Assembly (NCBI GenBank): GCA_030614785.1
Contig: JAUWTJ010000017.1
Coordinates: 1 to 57,849, forward strand
Direction of reading: 5' to 3'
DNA from: Alphaproteobacteria bacterium
Lineage (GTDB): Bacteria > Pseudomonadota > Alphaproteobacteria > M2410
Length of the DNA: 57,849 nt
Under the pieces are notes generated by a model. It ran no database searches and was not told the origin of the DNA. It worked only from the letters and a program-made list of their open reading frames with translations. How positions within the stretch are numbered: the stretch's first letter is position 1; each line of letters starts with the position of its first letter. A program made the translations under genes and the position numbers. Positions 53,269 through 57,849 of the stretch are shown one piece after another.

Positions 53269-54314
53269 CGCTGTCAGACGAACCTCACTACCAATTTGAA
53301 ACCAAACGTCCCGGTGAGCTAACCGAGGCCAAGATCGTCGCGTGGGCGCGGGCACTGGACGATGCAGTAGATTATGACAGCGCGTTTTTCAGTTATACTT
53401 TTGCAAAGGCCGCACAGGACGCGGGGTTCGATGTCCATGTGACCACTGCCTGCAATGACGCAGGAGAGCTGGCAGGCTTGTTCGCCTTTCAGAAAAATCC
53501 GGGGCTTGAGGGAGGTCTCGGACTGGGCCAGCGTGTCGGCGGTGAAATGAGCGACTATTCGGGTCCGCTTTTGGCAAGGCAGCCCACAGGAACCCTCTCG
53601 CCGTCCGATTTCTTTGAGGCTTCCGGTCTCAAGCGATTTGAAATTGATCACGTTCCGGCGCGCCCTCAGGGGCGCGGGGAAGATCTTGTGGATGCGCCGG
53701 GCGGGCCGGTGACCAGTATGGCGTCCGGGTTTGATGAGTGGTGGGCGCGGTTTTCCGAGGAAAAAAAATCCCGGGCAACCGATCTGGCGCGAAGGCGGCG
53801 CAAGATCGAGCGGGAGTGCGGAGATCTGCGTTTTGTGCTTTAAGTTGACAAAACTGACGAGCTGCTCGACAAAATTATCGATGAGAAGCGCCGGCAATAT
53901 CGTGAGCGTGGTGCTACCGATATTTTCGAAAACGAACAAAACCGCAAGCTCCTGCTCCAACTCTCGCGTGAAGACCACCGACAATGTACGCTTGTTCTTT
54001 CAACGCTCTATGCTGGCGAGACTTGGGCGGCCTTTCATATCGGACTGCGCTGTGGGTCAGTGTTTCATTACTGGTTTCCAGTTTTCAACGACGATCTGAA
54101 GCGCATGTCGCCGGGCCGTCTTCTTATTCTGGAAATGCTTCGCGCGATGCCAGGCGGGGGGATGAGCCTGCTTGACTATGGCCTTGGGGAAAGCCGCACC
54201 AAACTCGAGTTTGCAAATGGCACGAGACGCTTTGTGAAAGGAAGCTGGAGCGCGGTCGGTGTCGGCGGGCTTGTCGCCAGGAGTTTTCAGAGCCTCAAAT
54301 GGCGGCTGGGATAG
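53265..54314 (+). pseudogene. GNAT/CelD-like acetyltransferase interrupted by an in-frame TAA
   Basis: A frame of 350 codons including the stop. It reads cleanly from the ATG at 53265 to a TAG at 54314 except for one TAA at 53841-53843 (codon 193). Both halves belong together: the first ends in ARRRRKIERECGDLRFVL, and the second starts VDKTDELLDKIIDEKRRQY, which together follow the normal order of CelD/BcsL-type acetyltransferases. The second half has STLYAGETWAAFHIGLRCGS and FHYWFPVF, typical acetyl-CoA-side motifs of the family. No reading-frame change is needed, only the stop. It overlaps the deacetylase by four bases. A recent nonsense mutation, sequencing error or phase-variable stop are possible. 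Confidence 0.85.
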
Positions 54315-54351
54315 TCGCCCTGCGATGACCTGACCGCCGGAATACTTGTTT

Positions 54352-55776
54352 TCAAGTCTTTTGCCGCGAGACAAGCCGTGAGAAGAACAGCCAGATTTGT
54401 TCCTCCGGGCCGGCCTTGCCTGAAAAGAAGCGCCAGCTGCACAGCAGTGTTGCGATAAAGGATAAAGCCCCCACGAGTACGTCGCGCAGAAGTTCCAGCG
54501 CCAGCCAGTCCGCGTCAAACTTTTGTACCATCCGAACGGAGATGATCATGGCGAGACTGGCAAGCAGGGGTCGCCAGCTGGCTTCCAGCAGAGACGCAAA
54601 GGATATGAGGCCGCTCCTCAGAGGATAAACCAGCGAAGCGGCAAGAAGATACGCCGACAAGGCAATGCGAACCTGTGCCAGCGCTTCAAAGTCGAAATTC
54701 GCCGCGACAAGGAGAAAGATCGGCAGGAAGAGAACAAGAGAGCCGAAGTAGATGAGAGCCAGGCGGCGCTCTTCGCCGATAACCAGAAAAATCGGCCTGA
54801 GGCCGAGGGCAATGCCACCTGCCACGGCAGACAAGGCGATCCATTCAAAGAATGGAATGGCGTCGAGCCATTGAGGTCCAAGAAAAAAGCGGACGAAGGG
54901 GGCGGCAATTAGATACATGCCAAAGCCTGTTGCGCAGGAAACGGCAATGATAAGAGACAAGCTGGCCGTCAGCGCTTCCTTGACCGATGCCGTGATGTCC
55001 GGCTGGTTTGCAAAAGCCGGCAGGATGACACGGTCGAGGGGCTCAATCATCTCGCGTGTCGGCATCGTCGCAAGATCAGAAGCTACCGAATAGGTGCCAA
55101 GCTGGTCGGCAACGCCGAACACTCCGGCAGCAAACTCGTCGCCTCTGCGCTCAAACATTCGCGAGGTGTCCAGAACGATCAACCATTTTGAAAAATCCCA
55201 AATTCCGCGTGCGCGTGAGAGGTTGAATTTCGGACGAAATGGAGACATACGAAAACTGAGAAAAACCACAAACAGTGCCGAGAGTGGTGCCGAAATGGCG
55301 AGGGCGTAGTAATTTCGGATGGTAAATGCCATTACGAGCGTAATTGCGATTTTGCCAAGTTTTCGGATTATCCAGTAACGATACTCCGTCCGGAAATCGA
55401 GGGCTCGCCTGAAGTTGACCGTGCCGATATTTTCAAAACTGATGAATATCGGCGCCAGGGCACCGATGAAAAACAGGGTCTGCAATCTGGGTTCATCGAA
55501 GATCCAGACGAACAGCGGAGCCAGGAGAATGATCAGGATGGCATTGGCAATGCCAACGCAGATTTGAAGTGACCAGGCGCTGTTGTAGTCCTCATCGTCC
55601 GGGCTCTTTGCGCGCGCTATCGCGTGGTCGACGCTGCCGTCGGTCAGTGTTGTCACCAGGCCAATGACAATGCTCGACATGGCGATAAGCCCGAAATCCT
55701 CCGGGGCCAGCAGTCTGGCAAGAATGACAACGTTGAACATACCCAGAATACGGATTGTCCAGCGCATCGCCGTCAT
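54352..55776 (-). CDS. Wzx/WzxC-like polysaccharide flippase, second copy
   Basis: A 474-residue polytopic membrane protein, paralogous to the flippase at 48201-49703 (NVVILARLLAPEDFGLIA versus STIILARLLTPADFGIVA). It should flip a lipid-linked repeat unit. From the first ATG at 55776 the N-terminal helix is cut short: the same frame continues upstream for 17 codons to an ATT at 55827 that has GGGGAG seven bases before it, and these codons (HLARGLSW) align with the paralogue (VVAGTAWM). The true start may therefore be a non-standard ATT. The gene is convergent with the broken acetyltransferase. Confidence 0.9.
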   Translation of the reverse strand: MTAMRWTIRILGMFNVVILARLLAPEDFGLIAMSSIVIGLVTTLTDGSVDHAIARAKSPDDEDYNSAWSLQICVGIANAILIILLAPLFVWIFDEPRLQTLFFIGALAPIFISFENIGTVNFRRALDFRTEYRYWIIRKLGKIAITLVMAFTIRNYYALAISAPLSALFVVFLSFRMSPFRPKFNLSRARGIWDFSKWLIVLDTSRMFERRGDEFAAGVFGVADQLGTYSVASDLATMPTREMIEPLDRVILPAFANQPDITASVKEALTASLSLIIAVSCATGFGMYLIAAPFVRFFLGPQWLDAIPFFEWIALSAVAGGIALGLRPIFLVIGEERRLALIYFGSLVLFLPIFLLVAANFDFEALAQVRIALSAYLLAASLVYPLRSGLISFASLLEASWRPLLASLAMIISVRMVQKFDADWLALELLRDVLVGALSFIATLLCSWRFFSGKAGPEEQIWLFFSRLVSRQKT

Positions 55777-56021
55777 CCAGCTCAGGCCGCGCGCCAGGTG
55801 GCGATGTATGTCACCGTCCTCTGAAATCTGTTCTCTCCCCTCTACCCCATCCTGACATCAACTATTACATTTGCTGCTGAAACGCTTTAAAAAGACTTTC
55901 ACCGGATAGTACACTTTATGACACCGGACAGTATCAATCGTGGCAGTGAAGAGGACGTGCCGTGGCAATGGAAATTTGAATTCATGACCTCTCGCAGCAT
56001 TTCATCCCCAGAGCCTGTGTT
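55777..56021. promoter_or_regulatory. Divergent spacer between flippase and GT2 fusion gene
   Basis: About 245 bp. The left 51 bases are probably the 5' end of the flippase (ATT start at 55827). The centre is AT-rich (55860-55925) and may hold both promoters. No other gene is seen. Confidence 0.4.
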
Positions 56022-57849
56022 ATGACAAGAAGTGATCCGCTCATCAGCGTCATTGTTCCAACCTACAATGCGGCAACAACAGTGGAACGCGCTCTTGCGT
56101 CAATTGTCGCACAGAACTATGAAAATCTCGAAGTGATCGTCGTCGATGATGCCAGTATTGATAGCACCTCTGATCTCGTTATGCGGTTTGAAGGGCTCGA
56201 TATCAAGTTTTTCCAGTCGCAAACGAACCTTGGCGCTTCCGGGGCACGCAACCTGGCTATTGGGAGGGCGTCTGGCGAACTGCTGGCTTTTCTGGATGCT
56301 GATGATGAGTGGCTCGCGGGCAAACTCGAGGCCCAGGTGGCGGCCTTTCTCTCCCGTCCTGATTCGATCTTCGTTACCTGCGAGGCCAGTCTGCTTGGGC
56401 CGGGCGGTAAATCTCTGGGCCTGATCAATCCAAACCGGACACGACCTGACGGGCCTGATGGCTGGAAAGCACTGCTGCGACAACCTTGTGTGGCCACGCC
56501 TTGTGTTCTTGCGCGGCGTGACAAGGTTCTCCAGGCCGGGTTGTTTAACCCTGAGCTGGCCAGTGGCGAAGACCAGGATTTATGGGTTCGACTGGCAATG
56601 CTCGGTTCTGTCGCTCACATTGATGAGGTTTTTGTCAATGTCTATGATACCGGCTTCAGTCTTTCGAAGAGAGAGCGCTCCAACTCGGCCGAGGCGATTT
56701 TGCCGATTATTCAGCAGCGTATCGAGGAGAACCGTACCCGGTTGAGCGATGCGGAAATCAAGACAATTCTGGCACATCGATACCAGAGTGTCGGACGCAT
56801 CTACGCTGAATCCGGTCGGTACAAGGACGGGTTTGAGTATCTTGGAAAGGCGGCCGCCCTCGGGCTTGATCCGCTTGGCAATCTTGCTTATCTGCTTAAC
56901 TCGACGCGTCCGATCAAGAGGTTGAAGCATATTGTCAATCCACACCGCCTTGAAAAGGAGCATGATGTCGTCCTTGATGAGAAGGTTCGGCCAAGTCTCG
57001 TCGTTGTCGTGGATACAGAAGAAGAGTTTGACTGGTCGAGACCTTTTTCGGCATCGAATCGATCCATCGAATCAATTCTCTATCAGGATGAAACGCAAGC
57101 CCTGTTTGAAAAATACGGCGTCAAGCCGACATACGTTCTGGACTACCCGATTGTTGAAAACAAAAAATCCGTTGATGTTATCAAACGCTACTTTGAGCCT
57201 GGCAATTGCATGATCGGGGCTCATCTTCAGCCCTGGGTGAACCCGCCCTATCTTGAAGAACAGTCGAATTTCAATTCATACCCTGGTAATCTGTCCTTTC
57301 AGTCCGAGTACAGGAAACTCAAGGAACTGACGGAGAGAATTGAACAGGAATTTTCCCATCGACCAACCACATACAAGGCCGGGCGATACGGTTTCGGGCC
57401 ATCAACGCCAAAGATCCTGAAGACGTTGGGGTATAAAATTGATCTTAGTATCGTTCCTCATACGGATTTTTCAGAGGTTGAAGGATTTGATTTCTCAAGT
57501 TTTGTCAATGCCCCGGTCTGGCTCGGCGATGACCTGGATTTGCTGGAAATACCCCTGACTCGAGGCTTTGCGGGGCATTTTGCCCGATTTGGCCCGCGGG
57601 TGTTTCAGGACATCAATGGGCCTCTGGGGACTCGATTGCACCTCCCGGGGCTGCTTGCGCGCACGGGTCTTCTTGAGAGGATCACGCTGACGCCGGAGGG
57701 TATATCCTTTGAGGAAATGAAACGCCTGACGATGAAAATGAGGGCGCGGGGACGCCGGATCTTCAGTCTGACCTATCATTCATCGACCTTGATGCCGGGG
57801 GGTAGTCCCTATGTGACAACAGATGAGGACAGGGCCATTTTTGTCAAAA
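56022..57849 (+). CDS. GT2 glycosyltransferase fused to a deacetylase-like domain, 3' end missing
   Basis: An open frame of at least 609 codons that runs off the right edge. Residues 8-225 are a family 2 glycosyltransferase with VIVPTYNAATTVERALASI, the DxD-type FLDADDEWL and the acceptor-side SGEDQDLWVRL. After a helical linker (about 240-310), a second domain starts at PSLVVVVDTEEEFDW, the opening motif of WalW-like polysaccharide-deacetylase proteins, and continues with IGAHLQPWVNPP and KAGRYGFG. Fusion of these two enzymes in one chain is unusual. Both could act on the same EPS sugar. The start is the ATG at 56022, with no strong ribosome site seen. Confidence 0.88.
   Translation, partial: MTRSDPLISVIVPTYNAATTVERALASIVAQNYENLEVIVVDDASIDSTSDLVMRFEGLDIKFFQSQTNLGASGARNLAIGRASGELLAFLDADDEWLAGKLEAQVAAFLSRPDSIFVTCEASLLGPGGKSLGLINPNRTRPDGPDGWKALLRQPCVATPCVLARRDKVLQAGLFNPELASGEDQDLWVRLAMLGSVAHIDEVFVNVYDTGFSLSKRERSNSAEAILPIIQQRIEENRTRLSDAEIKTILAHRYQSVGRIYAESGRYKDGFEYLGKAAALGLDPLGNLAYLLNSTRPIKRLKHIVNPHRLEKEHDVVLDEKVRPSLVVVVDTEEEFDWSRPFSASNRSIESILYQDETQALFEKYGVKPTYVLDYPIVENKKSVDVIKRYFEPGNCMIGAHLQPWVNPPYLEEQSNFNSYPGNLSFQSEYRKLKELTERIEQEFSHRPTTYKAGRYGFGPSTPKILKTLGYKIDLSIVPHTDFSEVEGFDFSSFVNAPVWLGDDLDLLEIPLTRGFAGHFARFGPRVFQDINGPLGTRLHLPGLLARTGLLERITLTPEGISFEEMKRLTMKMRARGRRIFSLTYHSSTLMPGGSPYVTTDEDRAIFVK

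Noticed and set aside
1-57849. CRISPR arrays, insertion sequences, tRNA or rRNA genes
   Set aside because: I found no spaced direct repeats of CRISPR type, no transposase gene with flanking inverted repeats, and no tRNA-like arm pattern such as GGTTCGAATCC. A dedicated RNA scan was not possible.

Overview
The window reads as a chromosomal segment of an alphaproteobacterium. The evidence is the divergent senC / regB-regA redox-signalling set, an MmcB-type nuclease, an intracellular PhaZ depolymerase, moderately high GC content and alphaproteobacterial gene style. I cannot place it below class level. No rRNA, tRNA, CRISPR array, insertion sequence or phage module was recognised.

Layout. (1) 1-10.6 kb is housekeeping and metabolism: the 5' part of a YgjP-like metallopeptidase, phaZ, senC divergent from regB-regA, a protein that looks like a degenerate GGDEF/EAL pair, mmcB, a strong hairpin terminator, a ferritin-like protein, a small membrane protein, a HAD hydrolase and bioB. 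(2) 10.9-14.6 kb holds a type I secretion ABC transporter and its HlyD-type adaptor. (3) 15.0-44.8 kb is a large exosortase A (XrtA/PEP-CTERM) and exopolysaccharide locus. It contains the export lipoprotein, chain-length protein, tyrosine autokinase, TIGR03016-type outer-membrane barrel, ExeA-like ATPase, DUF3473-type deacetylase, FemAB-like protein, several glycosyltransferases, XrtA fused to EpsI, an XrtA-type amidotransferase, the EpsB-like priming glycosyltransferase, the PrsK-PrsR-PrsT signalling and TPR set, a 1288-residue RTX protein and an O-antigen-ligase-like protein. (4) 44.9-57.8 kb is a glycan-tailoring region: two sulfotransferases, two methyltransferases, an APH-like kinase, a thymidylate-kinase-like P-loop protein, two Wzx-like flippases, a polysaccharide deacetylase, an acetyltransferase gene broken by an in-frame stop, and a GT2-deacetylase fusion running off the right edge. 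Parts of this region are visibly more AT-rich than the rest.

How it fits together (inference). EpsB-like and GT4 enzymes build a lipid-linked repeat unit. Flippases, chain-length protein, kinase and export lipoprotein assemble and export it. Deacetylases, sulfotransferases and methyltransferases decorate it. XrtA would process PEP-CTERM proteins, but no PEP-CTERM substrate lies in the window. PrsK/PrsR (a sigma-54 activator with an intact GAFTGA motif) probably controls expression. The type I secretion genes and the RTX protein bracket the EPS core and may form a linked secretion branch in which a polysaccharide-lyase-like or adhesin-like protein acts on the same matrix.

The most useful observations are two unlisted single-pass microproteins inside the XrtA locus (28236-28388 and 44631-44792, both minus), the in-frame TAA in the acetyltransferase at 53841, a probable ATT start for the second flippase supported by alignment with its paralogue in the window, the RTX protein and its possible type I transporter, and the leader upstream of the priming glycosyltransferase gene.
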